NCBI GenBank assembly: GCA_032433765.1
Contig: JAVIAB010000059.1
Span: forward strand, 57,550,103-57,614,102
Origin: Megaustenia siamemsis
Lineage: Eukaryota > Mollusca > Gastropoda > Stylommatophora > Ariophantidae
Reading direction: 5' to 3'
DNA length: 64,000 bases
Shown here: piece after piece, positions 44,301 to 45,906 of the stretch
Layout: every line of letters begins with the position of its first letter
Position numbering within the stretch: the stretch's first letter is position 1
Translations under genes and position numbers: made by a program
The notes under the pieces: generated by a model
Seen by the model: the letters and a program-made list of their open reading frames with translations, nothing else
Databases searched by the model: none
What the model was told of the DNA's origin: nothing

Positions 44301-45906
44301 ATAGTTTGAATCATGTAAAGGGAGTTATCAGATATTCAATTTTGTGCACAGCCATATTTATGAACTAAGTTGATACATTTATTTAGTTTTGCTCACAATT
44401 ATTCCTTTCTCTTCAGGTGCTGATGTGTTTATCTCCAACAAGAAAGACACTTTCCAGGTTTATGTTGACAACAAATCCTGGCTTCACAATATTTATCTGG
44501 ACAAAATGTATGCATCAGGACGAGCTGGGTTGGCTCGTCGGAGCATAATGGGAAGAGGTAACACTGGTGACCTTGATGATAAGGCCATCCTTGAAAAACT
44601 TCAGCTTCATGAGAGTGGCTCTGTTCTCATCAGCGAGAGTGTTCCAGATTACCTGAAGCTCAAAGAGAGTGATACAGAATATTACAAGATGACTCAGTTT
44701 GAGAGTATTGAAAAGGCTGATGCTCTGGCCAGGGGCACAGGGAAATGGAATAAACAGAAGGATAATGGCACAGATGATATGGATACACAGTCTGATGAAG
44801 TGGACAGGAGCAGTAATGTCTATGATGATGTGGCAGATGATGATCAGTATGATGACAGAAGGGGCAAAAAGAACACCCTTAGTAGTACCAGTTATCAAAA
44901 GAAAGTACGAAAATTACATCACATGGCTAATAATGCCAAGTCTGAAACAAATATGAATATTTTGTTTGTTGAAAATATTGTGCAATTCTTTGAGACACTT
45001 GACCAGAGGCCTGAGATGGTAAATCAAACAGTGGTGCAGAAATACTTAGCTAGACACAATAATATAACAGCCTCAATGAAACGCAACCGCAACCGAAGAG
45101 GTATAACTGTGACAGACTCAAAAAAAGAAAATAAGGTAAGTGGGACTGGAGTAAGCAGTATCAAAATGGGAGAGATAGAAGCAGGAGAGCTAAACACATA
45201 CATAACTGTTGGCCAGCAAAACAGCGTTTTGGTTGTTCGAGACGTGAGGTTCAGATTAGTGATAACTTTACCCCGTGATCAACATGATTTACGATCTTCT
45301 CGGTTCTACATCATTGTGCGGTCACGGGGTGGAAATGCAGATAATGTCACTTATGGCAACCTCTATTTTCGACAAGACCAGCCACATATAGATCTCTTTG
45401 TGTTTTTCTCTGTATTTTTTTCTTGCTTTTTCCTCTTCCTGGCCGTTTGTGTCATGTTGTGGAAAATGAAACAAACATTTGATGCTCGTCGATCTCGCCA
45501 AATGCGTGAACGAGAAATGGAATGCATGGCATCAAGACCCTTTGCCAGAATTTTAGTCCTTGTAGAGCATGAAGAGCAAGTGTATTTTTCACTTTCCTCT
45601 GGCTTCATTCGGCCGAGATCTCGCCCAGGCCGCCATCAAAACCGAAATCAGTATTACAACAACAATGACATTAATGCTGTTTCTATATTACCTCCGCCAA
45701 GAGAGCTCGGAGTTTTGCCGATCGCAATTGAACCTACGGAGGATGGCCAAGCTGCTGTTGGCACAGTCTTATTCCAGCTGCCTGGTGGGGCAACTGCTCC
45801 TTCGCATTTATGCCTTGGGTCAGCTCTAACAACTAGAATAATCACACCAGCAATTACCCAGAAATCATCCAATCTGCGGCGGAGAACAAGTGCGTCATCT
45901 TGTTAA
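100..45906 (+). CDS. MEGF8: MEGF8, 3' part of the spliced coding region (11 exons)
   Basis: Join of 100-238, 4209-4410, 7940-8154, 9480-9747, 14956-15145, 18935-19124, 22646-22828, 26814-26962, 37974-38094, 42041-42260 and 44417-45906. After the one split base at position 100 the join is 3366 nt: 1121 residues plus TAA, with codon phase agreeing at all ten junctions and GT/AG at every intron. Seen: dense cysteine spacing of PSI, EGF and laminin-EGF modules (residues 1-625 of this fragment), a beta-type domain split by a long acidic stretch (626-950), one hydrophobic helix (952-974), and a basic cytoplasmic tail with MASRPFA (996-1002) and EPTEDG near 1064. The order and motifs match the C-terminal half of vertebrate MEGF8. 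Known for the family: plasma-membrane protein that, with MOSMO and the RING ligase MGRN1, lowers surface Smoothened and so damps Hedgehog signalling; it also acts in left-right patterning and BMP-linked axon guidance in vertebrates. The CUB, Kelch and first EGF parts lie left of the window. Attractin is the main alternative; the C-terminal tail and EGF order favour MEGF8. Confidence 0.93.
330..900 (+). repeat. Interspersed repeat H, copy 1 (split by a SINE)
   Basis: The stretch from GGAATCAGTTTCTCTG to about 515, continuing at 870-900, matches 43395-43625 closely. It is interrupted by the SINE-A copy at 528-857. No coding function is seen. Confidence 0.65.
528..857 (-). mobile_element. SINE-A copy 1 (tRNA-derived), with TSD
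   Basis: Flanked by the direct repeat TTTCCTTGATTA at 516-527 and 858-869. On the minus strand it starts with a tRNA-like head (A-box-like TTGGTCTCAAGG, B-box GGTTCAAATCC) and ends in a T-rich tail at 528. A second copy is at 42443-42778. The insertion sits inside repeat H. Confidence 0.85.
1500..1690 (+). repeat. ~34-bp minisatellite, about 5 copies
   Basis: Repeating theme CCATGTGGCTATTCTTTCAT with CT-rich spacing. The open frame across it reflects the periodicity and is not a gene. Confidence 0.7.
1700..2580. other. Intronic stretch, nothing recognised
   Basis: First MEGF8 intron of the window. AT-rich DNA without long ORFs, tandem repeats or recognisable mobile-element ends. Confidence 0.4.
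2590..2695 (-). mobile_element. SINE-E-like fragment (tRNA-like head)
   Basis: On the minus strand, AGTTGGTCTTGAAGCC and GGTTTTAGGTTCAAATCCCA resemble the A and B boxes of a tRNA-derived SINE head. The 3' part is not delimited. Confidence 0.45.
2745..2925 (+). mobile_element. SINE-F body fragment
   Basis: The body around TTATGTCTAGTCCTCTCAGA and the motif AACCCTTGGCAG is shared with 36240-36370 (full SINE-F) and with the palindrome arms near 29030-29110 and 29400-29480. The tRNA-like head is missing here. Confidence 0.6.
3012..3346 (-). mobile_element. SINE-D copy 1 (tRNA-derived)
   Basis: Minus-strand copy of a ~335-bp SINE also found at 8768-9089 and 55259-55596. The head has TAGCCTAGTTGGG (A-box-like) and a GTTCGATT-type B box, slightly mutated here. 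The tail points left. Confidence 0.8.
3471..3734 (-). mobile_element. SINE-C copy 1 (tRNA-derived, 259-bp family)
   Basis: The minus strand reads from the tRNA-like head GGGAGCCGCGATAGCTCAGT through B-box GGTTCGATCCC to a (TTTAC)n tail at 3471. An imperfect target duplication built on AACAAA...ATTGTAA flanks it. The most abundant SINE in the window. Confidence 0.85.
3753..4120 (+). mobile_element. SINE-B copy 1 with a four-fold repeated A-box head
   Basis: Plus-strand tRNA-derived SINE. The A-box segment CGGTGGCTGAGTGGTTAGT occurs four times, at 3762, 3791, 3820 and 3849, exactly 29 bp apart, before a single B-box (GGGTTCGATCTCC near 3898). The body shares its design with SINE-C (GGTTCACCCAGCC, GGTACC, TTTTTGGG). 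Confidence 0.8.
4209..4410 (+). CDS. MEGF8: MEGF8 exon b (PSI-type, cysteine-rich)
   Basis: Acceptor TTCCAG before 4209 and consensus donor GTAAGT at 4411. Residues 47-113 of the fragment, with 12 cysteines including CVWC and [10 protein letters not shown]; the CxWC pattern is the core of PSI modules, as in the MEGF8 cysteine-rich central region. It ends in phase 1 and its last A joins GT of the next exon to make serine. Intron before: 3970 bp; after: 3529 bp. Confidence 0.9.
4416..4870 (-). mobile_element. LINE-zeta 3' fragment
   Basis: Read on the minus strand, the part near 4420-4600 encodes the end of a non-LTR ORF (MKKMGETW... to TYAP-like residues), the same end found in both palindrome arms (28842-28980 and 29530-29669). 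It begins directly after the exon b donor. 5'-truncated and frame-broken. Confidence 0.65.
5233..5348 (+). repeat. (CT)n followed by (TA)n microsatellite
   Basis: Roughly 90 bp of nearly pure CT dinucleotides passing into about 20 bp of TA. The ORF over it is low-complexity. Confidence 0.9.
5567..6240 (+). pseudogene. Coding-like fragment of unknown origin, frame-broken
   Basis: Three plus-strand stretches read as ordinary protein but in different frames: about 5567-5710, 5747-5977 and 6041-6240. The second contains [15 protein letters not shown] and the third [12 protein letters not shown] and [18 protein letters not shown]. The middle break is a ~65-bp AT-rich insert with short inverted ends (TTTATCTAACAT / ATGTTTAGATAA). 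I do not recognise the family. It does not fit MEGF8 splicing or any LINE family in the window; a decayed mobile or virus-like gene is possible but not shown. Confidence 0.4.
6248..6525 (-). mobile_element. SINE-B copy 2, diverged
   Basis: Minus-strand copy with the body motif GGTTCACCCAGCCTCTAAAA and a degenerate head (GGTTGCTAAGAGGTTAGTGT, TTCGATTCC). Older than copy 1 by mismatch level. Confidence 0.65.
6558..6885 (-). mobile_element. LINE-alpha copy 1, 3' half (old, split)
   Basis: Minus-strand 3' end of LINE-alpha: terminal TTGAAAGGTCAATAGATAG at the left, then the C-terminal coding part ([13 protein letters not shown]). It breaks at 6885 and resumes at 7422, because a younger copy of the same family inserted (duplicated TTATCTTGATT). 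Many mismatches and frame breaks. Confidence 0.8.
6886..7410 (-). mobile_element. LINE-alpha copy 2, 525 bp, nested in copy 1, with TSD
   Basis: Target duplication TTATCTTGATT at 6875-6885 and 7411-7421. On the minus strand it encodes an unbroken C-terminus ([19 protein letters not shown]... RWQDLIKYL, from 7325 down to 6975) and ends in GGCTCGAAAGGTCAATAG. 5'-truncated; the near-consensus ORF marks it as young. Confidence 0.9.
7411..7875 (-). mobile_element. LINE-alpha copy 1, 5' half (old, split)
   Basis: Continues the split copy after the second TSD. It reaches codons around TKVMKS near 7830; just beyond, a short piece (ATGAAAAGACTAAAGT, near 7837-7852) lies in the opposite orientation, a small local inversion before the GGGCTTG stretch resumes in the expected strand. 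Confidence 0.75.
7940..8154 (+). CDS. MEGF8: MEGF8 exon c (PSI-type)
   Basis: Long T-tract acceptor before 7940; donor at 8155 (GTACTA, weaker than its neighbours). Residues 114-185. It carries [19 protein letters not shown] and KKCIW, a PSI spacing. Phase 2 in, phase 0 out. The sequence upstream of the acceptor is an old LINE-alpha copy, so this intron is mostly mobile DNA. Confidence 0.9.
8318..8700 (-). mobile_element. LINE-gamma fragment 1, diverged
   Basis: Minus-strand homologue of 37105-37500: the CATCATCATCATTG tail at the left end, then the reversed coding end including the FGHVKRH/TKRELL-like region. It starts about 160 bp after the exon c donor. Frame-broken. Confidence 0.65.
8768..9089 (+). 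mobile_element. SINE-D copy 2, with TSD
   Basis: Flanked by TTGGATAGGAT (8757-8767) and TTGGAGAGGAT (9090-9100), one mismatch. Head with AAGCCTAGTTGGGAAAACC and B-box GTTCGATTCCC; tail ends in ATACTTTACC. The ORFs across it on both strands are incidental. Confidence 0.82.
9125..9345 (-). mobile_element. Old SINE-C/B-like fragment
   Basis: Degenerate body with TGTGGTCAGCATTACCCCAG and GGCTGGGTG in the order seen in SINE-C on the minus strand. Head barely recognisable. Confidence 0.5.
9480..9747 (+). CDS. MEGF8: MEGF8 exon d (PSI-type, CGWC module)
   Basis: Acceptor TTTCTGCAG before 9480 and donor GTAAGT at 9748. Residues 186-274, with [14 protein letters not shown], the classical PSI signature, preceded by a cysteine-rich stretch. 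Phase 0 in, one base left over. The last dozen residues (around [11 protein letters not shown]) are the least certain part of the model, because they precede a 5.2-kb intron and a short linker. The leftover T plus CT of the next exon gives serine and keeps the frame open. Confidence 0.88.
10013..10747 (-). mobile_element. LINE-beta copy 2 (minus), nested in copy 1, with TSD
   Basis: Target duplication TTTTTGACAAT at 10002-10012 and 10748-10758. The left part (to about 10432) encodes [16 protein letters not shown]... on the minus strand and ends in a CATCATCATG-type tail. The right end (about 10690-10747) matches the RT-proximal codons seen near 40600. The middle is a SINE-G insertion, so this is a three-level nest. 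Confidence 0.78.
10433..10690 (+). mobile_element. SINE-G-like, with a duplicated head
   Basis: Plus-strand tRNA-like head TTAGCTGAGTGGCAGTGT and B-box GGGTTCGATCC. A ~68-bp segment starting AAGACACTGCTCACAATAGC is present twice (from about 10432 and 10500). Ends are approximate. Confidence 0.6.
11358..12660 (+). mobile_element. LINE-epsilon 3' end, copy 1, containing an expanded minisatellite
   Basis: The flanks at 11358-11510 and 12600-12660 align with one continuous LINE-epsilon 3' end at 52285-52560 (TGAATGTA... TGGTAGACC.AGAG... then ACTTTATATCTCCCTCA). The 1.1-kb array sits exactly where the other copy has CACAACATCGATTGATAATA. Confidence 0.75.
11505..12600 (+). repeat. 28-bp minisatellite, about 39 copies
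   Basis: Unit based on CTGCTACATCAGCTGACAAT plus GACTGAGG. Main variants are GGCTG/GGATG and CAGCTG/CAACTG, mixed along the array. It arose inside a LINE-epsilon 3' region. Confidence 0.95.
12698..13288 (+). mobile_element. LINE-alpha copy 3
   Basis: Plus-strand C-terminal fragment with an open frame 12828-13178 ([16 protein letters not shown]... RDLIKYL) and the family end GGCTCGAAAGGTCAATAGATAG. A 44-bp segment starting GACTATTCAAATCAAATG is tandemly duplicated at 12705 and 12749, which breaks the upstream frame. Confidence 0.85.
13289..13602 (+). mobile_element. Diverged LINE-alpha relative, 3' end
   Basis: Starts at a conserved internal point (GGTCATATATTGGTCATGTG) and runs to CCTATGTGCCATCTTTGGCT followed by CGAAAGGACAGTAGATAGG, the terminus type of element K. 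Its GATA-like tail passes directly into the 15-bp array. Confidence 0.65.
13603..14405 (+). repeat. 15-bp minisatellite, about 53 copies
   Basis: Unit TAGATAGGTAGACAA with variants (GGCAGAC, ATAGAC, ATTTAGAC, GACAGT). The GACAGT variant is clustered at about 14210-14330. Being a multiple of three it leaves frames open on the minus strand (repeats of five residues), which is not a gene. It begins at a LINE 3' terminus. Confidence 0.97.
14538..14665 (-). mobile_element. LINE-beta fragment (3' terminus)
   Basis: (CAT)n tail then ATGCCATACCGGTTGG and the reversed end of the coding region, ending near GACTGTTTTCCATGCCATGA. Same terminus as 10013 and 38424. Confidence 0.75.
14956..15145 (+). CDS. 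MEGF8: MEGF8 exon e (EGF-like module)
   Basis: Acceptor TACTAATAG before 14956 and donor GTGAGT at 15146. Residues 275-337. After a linker with TWSF it shows C-x5-C-x6-C-x7-C-x8-C-x-C-x2-GY, a calcium-binding-type EGF spacing, in the position where vertebrate MEGF8 has an EGF module just before its CxPVCxxGC segment. Ends in phase 2. A donor at 15144 would break the frame into the next exon. Confidence 0.9.
15915..15955 (+). repeat. G-run tract
   Basis: About 40 bp with runs of 14, 3, 8 and 5 G separated by 1-3 bases, the only strongly G-rich stretch of the window. Such tracts can form quadruplexes and are error-prone in sequencing. Confidence 0.8.
16028..16097 (+). repeat. Hairpin: GTATGGTGACAGCTTTA inverted repeat
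   Basis: GTATGGTGACAGCTTTA at the left and AAAAAGCTGTCACCATATC at the right form a 70-bp foldback. The left arm is shared with the Penelope-like terminus at 51781. Its right edge is the insertion point of LINE-alpha copy 4. Confidence 0.7.
16104..16858 (+). mobile_element. LINE-alpha copy 4, 755 bp, intact C-terminal ORF, with TSD
   Basis: Target duplication ATATCTTGAA at 16094-16103 and 16859-16868. Carries an unbroken 220-residue frame (16099-16761): [15 protein letters not shown]... [15 protein letters not shown]... to RDLIKYL, the region after the RT palm. Known for such ends: thumb and C-terminal part of a non-LTR reverse transcriptase; the catalytic boxes are missing. Ends GGCTCGAAAGGTCAATAG plus a GATA tail. 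Young copy. Confidence 0.92.
16893..17125 (-). mobile_element. Element K copy 1 (shares its 3' terminus with LINE-alpha)
   Basis: On the minus strand it runs from a CATGTCGTAAGAGGCAACTA motif through TGTTATGGAAACAGC and TGATCTCTGCAATATGTGCC to CCTATGTGCCATCTTCGGCT then CGAAAGGACAATAAATAG. About 90% identical to 57970-58200. Short and without ORF conservation; SINE-like or a short LINE tail. Confidence 0.7.
17165..17350 (+). mobile_element. LINE-alpha-related fragment, diverged
   Basis: ATCAAATGTATTATCCACTC through GCATTTGAAAACAAATGTCT parallels 16340-16510 with many changes and stops. Confidence 0.6.
17370..18175 (+). repeat. 22-bp minisatellite with ~66-bp higher-order pattern
   Basis: Units CATAGATGACAAGTGTTTTA plus TT, alternating with CATAGTTGACTATTGTTTTA plus TT, often two of the first per one of the second. 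The order decays after about 17980, where 18-bp and diverged units appear. Confidence 0.93.
18176..18930. other. Intronic stretch with a diverged direct duplication
   Basis: About 18345-18535 and 18565-18760 are partly similar (AACAAAATTG...AGTGGTCAAAAAAT, then GAGATTAAATGT and GAATTAAGCGGAT), a degenerate ~215-bp direct repeat. Also a C-run at 18217. No gene seen. Confidence 0.5.
18935..19124 (+). CDS. MEGF8: MEGF8 exon f (EGF-like plus start of laminin-EGF)
   Basis: Acceptor TCTCCACAG before 18935 and donor GTAAGT at 19125. Residues 338-401. [14 protein letters not shown] is followed by [12 protein letters not shown] (an EGF of the CxCxxGxxGxxC type), then CQCNKHSNC opening a laminin-type EGF. 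This is the strongest single match to MEGF8 in the window. The donor lies in a 30-bp tandem repeat that copies it (separate entry). Confidence 0.95.
19121..19270 (+). repeat. 30-bp tandem repeat that contains the exon f splice donor
   Basis: Five units start exactly 30 bp apart at 19121, 19151, 19181, 19211 and 19241. Each begins AATGGTAAGT or a variant (AATGGTAATC, AATGGTATGT, AACTGTAAGT, AATTGTAAGT). The first unit's GT is the donor of MEGF8 exon f. The reading frame stays open to a stop at 19209-19211. Confidence 0.9.
19271..19856. other. Intronic stretch, nothing recognised
   Basis: AT-rich. Two short runs near 19355-19385 and 19690-19715 share AACCTTA.TAA.CTAACCT. No ORF or repeat end is supported. 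Confidence 0.4.
19857..20108 (-). mobile_element. SINE-C copy 2
   Basis: Same 259-bp family on the minus strand: head GGTAGCCGCGATAGCTCAGT at the right, GGTTCGATCCC B-box, and CACTTGGCGTGACGGGGG at the left. No clear tail or TSD. Confidence 0.82.
20600..20875 (+). repeat. Minisatellite with a variable A-run, about 7 copies
   Basis: Unit AACAGGAAGTGCCATGGACA plus TTCGGACACTTT and a run of 6-12 A. Unit length varies with the A-run (about 33-45 bp). Confidence 0.85.
20876..21480 (+). other. Coding-like debris, unidentified
   Basis: Short open stretches, for example around 20905-21005 and 21150-21230, have protein-like composition but stop often and match nothing I recognise. Probably an old mobile element. 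Confidence 0.3.
21490..21665 (-). mobile_element. Old SINE-C-like fragment
   Basis: GGGTAATGTGGTCAGCATTA and CACCAGTGCC...TTTCCTGAGAAAAATCC follow SINE-C order; head degraded. Confidence 0.5.
21858..22460 (+). mobile_element. LINE-delta copy 1
   Basis: Plus-strand C-terminal region: [12 protein letters not shown]..., then [29 protein letters not shown] and [13 protein letters not shown] in three broken frames. The YLG, SWT and WFGH motifs mark the post-palm end of a non-LTR reverse transcriptase; the catalytic part is absent. Confidence 0.8.
22646..22828 (+). CDS. MEGF8: MEGF8 exon g (laminin-EGF-like)
   Basis: Acceptor TTTACCAG before 22646 and donor GTAAGT at 22829; exactly 61 codons (residues 402-462), phase 0 on both sides. 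GDKCQNC completes the laminin-EGF begun in the previous exon, then [14 protein letters not shown] and an acidic, tyrosine-rich linker. The sequence from 21858 to 22460 just upstream is a LINE-delta copy. Confidence 0.92.
23463..24066 (+). mobile_element. LINE-delta copy 2, long open frame
   Basis: Open frame 23490-24020 (176 residues): [63 protein letters not shown]. Same design as copy 1 but a distinct subfamily. Ends in an AAGAAGAAGAAG tail. Relatively young. Confidence 0.85.
24220..24655 (+). mobile_element. LINE-delta copy 3
   Basis: Parallels 22050-22460 (CCAAAGCCAGTCCTGGACCC, AGAATGACAGGAAACAGCCT, TGGTTTGGCCATGTGACAAG), with stops in all frames. Confidence 0.75.
24656..25085 (+). repeat. 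~128-bp direct duplication split by a ~177-bp insertion
   Basis: GATGAACTCAGATCTCTGGG to GACAGGTTGATAT occurs at about 24659 and 24964. The following piece ACATTACCATAGAATATGGA occurs once after each full unit, but in the first unit it is pushed away by an insertion at about 24756-24932 that carries GTGTTCGAAGCCC. Confidence 0.8.
25155..25428 (+). mobile_element. LINE-delta copy 4, 3' fragment
   Basis: Nearly identical to 23800-24066 (TTAAATGGTTTGGCCACCTG, AAGACCAAGAGGAAGACCCA), with the same AAGAAGAAGAA tail. Confidence 0.82.
25785..26730 (+). repeat. 47-bp minisatellite (41-bp short form), about 20 copies
   Basis: Unit GAGCTTCTGAGCTCAGCTCA plus TTTAATTTCTCCTTGTGTTT plus GTGTCTA. A shorter form GAGCTGAGCTCAGCTC lacks TTCT. 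Contains AGCT-rich palindromes (GAGCTCAGCTC). Ends about 85 bp before MEGF8 exon h. Confidence 0.93.
26814..26962 (+). CDS. MEGF8: MEGF8 exon h (laminin-EGF-like)
   Basis: Acceptor TTTAACAG before 26814 and donor GTAAGT at 26963. Residues 463-511 plus two bases. Contains [18 protein letters not shown], a laminin-EGF core. The exon is boxed in by two unrelated arrays: a 47-bp minisatellite ends about 85 bp upstream and a 20-bp repeat starts about 45 bp downstream. Confidence 0.92.
27006..27140 (+). repeat. 20-bp tandem repeat, about 7 nearly perfect copies
   Basis: Unit GATCTCTTAGATGGTGTTCT; it starts about 45 bp after the exon h donor. High identity suggests recent expansion. Confidence 0.93.
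27141..28020 (+). repeat. 41-bp minisatellite, about 21 copies
   Basis: Unit CTAGCATTATCCTTGAATGT plus GACAAGAAGAAAGTAAACTG plus A. Variants (GTAGACTG, GTAAATCA, GTAAACCA) alternate in loosely repeated order. Confidence 0.92.
28187..28650 (+). mobile_element. LINE-beta copy 3 (plus)
   Basis: GGAAAAAGAGTTCTTAAATG to GGCATGGTACCTG plus ATGATGGTGATGAT tail. Same end as 10759-11210; frame broken by stops. Confidence 0.78.
28770..28840 (+). repeat. Pentanucleotide tract (TAATC)n-(CAATC)n-(CGGTC)n
   Basis: A run of 5-bp units that changes stepwise in composition, directly before the left palindrome arm. Related tracts are on both sides of the palindrome centre. Confidence 0.85.
28842..29669. repeat. 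~830-bp near-perfect palindrome (inverted repeat)
   Basis: Left arm 28842-29230 and right arm 29281-29669 are reverse complements, symmetric about 29255.5, with only a few mismatches seen (for example GAACAG/GAACTG near 28963). Each arm contains, from outside in, a LINE-zeta 3' end, a SINE-F body, unidentified DNA, and a (GGATT)n(GGATC)n tract. The ~50-bp spacer between the tracts is not symmetric and matches the reverse complement of 30095-30147. The ORFs here are mirror copies of each other. Confidence 0.93.
29670..30330. other. Repeat-derived stretch flanking the palindrome
   Basis: 29670-29705 continues LINE-zeta on the minus strand. 30095-30147 matches the palindrome spacer in opposite orientation. 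The remainder (TGGCGTCGCTAACC..., GTGAGCATTCACGTGCC) looks like the end of a repeat whose family I cannot name. Confidence 0.5.
30332..31714 (+). pseudogene. I-clade/Nimb-like LINE ORF2 remnant with RNase H
   Basis: C-terminal third of a non-LTR retrotransposon polyprotein: post-RT segment ([16 protein letters not shown], 30346 on), then RNase H with YTDGSA, KAEAEAI, LTDALS and [12 protein letters not shown], giving the expected D-E-D-D order, then [11 protein letters not shown] and a C-H-C knuckle ([17 protein letters not shown]). Breaks: a frameshift in a G-run near 30969, an in-frame TAG at 31329-31331, and a second frameshift near 31650 before a natural-looking end at 31712-31714. Known for the clade: RNase H is typical of the I group (for example Nimb in molluscs). 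Confidence 0.85.
31715..32515 (+). repeat. LINE 3' UTR-like region with degenerate ~100-bp repeats
   Basis: Starts with a GA run after the LINE stop. GTTCGTGTACTATGACACAC recurs near 31935, 32100 and 32165, with CTTGAAGCTAAC and TTAGTG between. Probably the untranslated end of the upstream LINE. Confidence 0.5.
32516..32995. other. Intronic stretch, nothing recognised
   Basis: Pyrimidine-rich to about 32820, then AT-rich. The overlapping ORFs in two frames look incidental. Confidence 0.35.
32998..33488 (-). mobile_element. Decayed mariner-like element with TIRs
   Basis: Ends are ~42-bp inverted repeats: AGGTGTATCTAATACATTTG at 33000 and, reverse-complemented from 33486, AGGTGTACCTAAAAAGTTTG, both leading to GATATCTCACC. 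TA dinucleotides flank it (32996-32997, 33489-33490), as mariner insertion requires. On the minus strand a short piece ([18 protein letters not shown], within 33357-33043) resembles the block around the last catalytic Asp of mariner transposases (YSPDLAPCDFFLFP-type). At 491 bp it is internally deleted and non-coding. Confidence 0.72.
33518..33776 (+). mobile_element. SINE-C copy 3, full length 259 bp, with TSD
   Basis: TSD CAATAGTTGAAA at 33506-33517 and 33777-33788. Plus-strand head GGGAGCCGCGATAGCTCAAT, B-box GGTTCGATCCC, tail GTACTTGACTTTACTTG. Sits 30 bp right of the mariner relic. Confidence 0.93.
34127..35926 (+). repeat. 51-bp satellite, about 35 copies, with a 766-bp higher-order duplication
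   Basis: Unit GATGTTGAATAAAGCTGTGA plus TTTACCAACCTAGCCAGTTA plus AAGCTCTTGGA. Blocks beginning at 34231 and 34997 repeat the same order of variants (GAGATG/GACATG, GATTTA/GACTTA, one AAAGTTG) 766 bp apart, which is 15 units plus one extra A (AATAAAAACTG). As 51 is a multiple of 3, ORFs of 260 and 298 residues appear; they are periodicity effects in an intron. Confidence 0.96.
36161..36495 (+). mobile_element. SINE-F (tRNA-derived)
   Basis: Head GATGGTCTAGAGGTAAAATA (A-box-like) and B-box GGTTCAAATCCC, then a T-run and the body also found at 2745-2925 and in the palindrome arms. The right end is approximate. Confidence 0.7.
36539..36710 (+). repeat. 83-bp direct duplication
   Basis: CCTAAAAGTTACC through AGGATGAGCCCAGCAGCCCT to GGCATCCACCCTA occurs twice, offset 83 bp, with few changes. 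GC-richer than its surroundings. Confidence 0.85.
37105..37908 (-). mobile_element. LINE-gamma copy 2, 804 bp, ORF intact from the YADD box, with TSD
   Basis: TSD AGAAATAACAT at 37094-37104 and 37909-37919. On the minus strand the frame is open from the truncated 5' end (RYADDTVL, the reverse-transcriptase catalytic box) through [39 protein letters not shown] and [11 protein letters not shown] into a (ATG)n tail. Inserted 54 bp upstream of MEGF8 exon i, in antisense. Cleanest LINE copy of the window. Confidence 0.93.
37974..38094 (+). CDS. MEGF8: MEGF8 exon i (laminin-EGF-like)
   Basis: Acceptor CATTTGCAG before 37974 and donor GTAATT at 38095. Residues 512-552. [10 protein letters not shown] then [11 protein letters not shown] is the last laminin-EGF module and a very conserved stretch of MEGF8. 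GA from the previous exon plus A gives glutamate. The preceding intron is the longest (11.0 kb) and holds the palindrome, the I-clade LINE and the 51-bp satellite. Confidence 0.94.
38424..38845 (-). mobile_element. LINE-beta copy 4
   Basis: (CAT)n tail then the reversed C-terminus ([21 protein letters not shown]..., 38870-38550 on the minus strand, one frame break). Very close to 10013-10432. Confidence 0.85.
38846..38930 (+). repeat. ~84-bp repeat, copy 1
   Basis: GTTGAGCACAGGGAAGCAA to AACAGCATTCATAGAGA is repeated at 39794-39880. Inside it GGGAAGCAACCCTGCTCAAC is itself doubled. The right end is LINE-alpha sequence. Confidence 0.8.
38931..39793. other. Intronic stretch, nothing recognised
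   Basis: AT-rich. A 79-codon minus-strand frame (39206-38967) has no recognisable motif. Confidence 0.35.
39868..41882 (+). mobile_element. LINE-alpha copy 6 (split by LINE-beta; internal deletion)
   Basis: Pieces 39868-39905 and 40965-41882. The second piece contains the RT region with [14 protein letters not shown] (41190-41230), the FADD catalytic box of this family. About 180 bp between the ISS.QN-like point (about 41298) and KSCGNQN are missing relative to 63170-63360. The end codons 41340-41757 are nearly intact. Terminus GGCTCGAAAGGTCAATAG plus a GATA tail. Confidence 0.85.
39906..40953 (-). mobile_element. LINE-beta copy 5, 1048 bp with YADD, nested in LINE-alpha, with TSD
   Basis: TSD GGAAGCAATAT at 39895-39905 and 40954-40964. 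The minus strand encodes, from the right: [24 protein letters not shown]-type and [11 protein letters not shown] boxes, [17 protein letters not shown] (catalytic YADD), then [21 protein letters not shown] and [12 protein letters not shown], ending in a (ATG)n tail. Several frame breaks. Confidence 0.9.
42041..42260 (+). CDS. MEGF8: MEGF8 exon j (end of the laminin-EGF region, start of the beta domain)
   Basis: Acceptor CCATTTCAG before 42041 and donor GTAAGT at 42261. Residues 553-625. [18 protein letters not shown] is followed by [19 protein letters not shown], the first strands of the membrane-proximal domain. The longer open frame to the left (from 41942) is intron read-through. Ends in phase 1. 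Confidence 0.95.
42443..42778 (-). mobile_element. SINE-A copy 2, with TSD
   Basis: TSD TATTCCCATCTTAT at 42429-42442 and 42779-42792. Same family as 528-857, with the B-box-like GCGAATTCAAATCCCA on the minus strand. About 180 bp after the exon j donor. Confidence 0.88.
43395..43625 (+). repeat. Interspersed repeat H, copy 2
   Basis: GGAATCAGTTTCACTGCAGT through GATTCCAAATGA to CAAAACAAAC matches copy 1 at 330-900 without the SINE. It establishes the empty-site structure for SINE-A copy 1. Confidence 0.75.
43650..44010. other. GC-richer intronic block, unidentified
   Basis: GC content is clearly above the surroundings (ACCAGGGGAGACCACAAGGA, GACGGTGCGCCAACCCTGCT). No frame stays open and no tRNA-like or LINE motif is seen. 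Probably the end of a mobile element I cannot name. Confidence 0.45.
44417..45906 (+). CDS. MEGF8: MEGF8 terminal exon (beta domain, transmembrane helix, cytoplasmic tail)
   Basis: Acceptor CTCTTCAG before 44417; one 1490-nt exon to TAA at 45904-45906, against 121-268 nt for the others. Residues 626-1121: beta strands (ADVFIS), an acidic and Asn-rich insertion (about 644-880) with [11 protein letters not shown], more beta strands ([17 protein letters not shown]), a membrane helix at 952-974 (nt 45394-45462), then a 147-residue tail with MASRPFA (nt 45526-45546). In vertebrate MEGF8 and attractin this motif is needed for working with the MGRN1 ligase. The end region, with EPTEDG and LQLPGG-like and LGSAL stretches, matches the MEGF8 tail and not attractin. 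A consensus donor (GTAAGT, 45136) sits inside the exon, but the frame runs through it. Confidence 0.95.

Noticed and set aside
45136..45141. GTAAGT as the donor of an intron within the last MEGF8 exon
   Set aside because: The reading frame continues without a stop into conserved beta strands, and no good in-phase acceptor is evident nearby; kept as a note in the exon entry.
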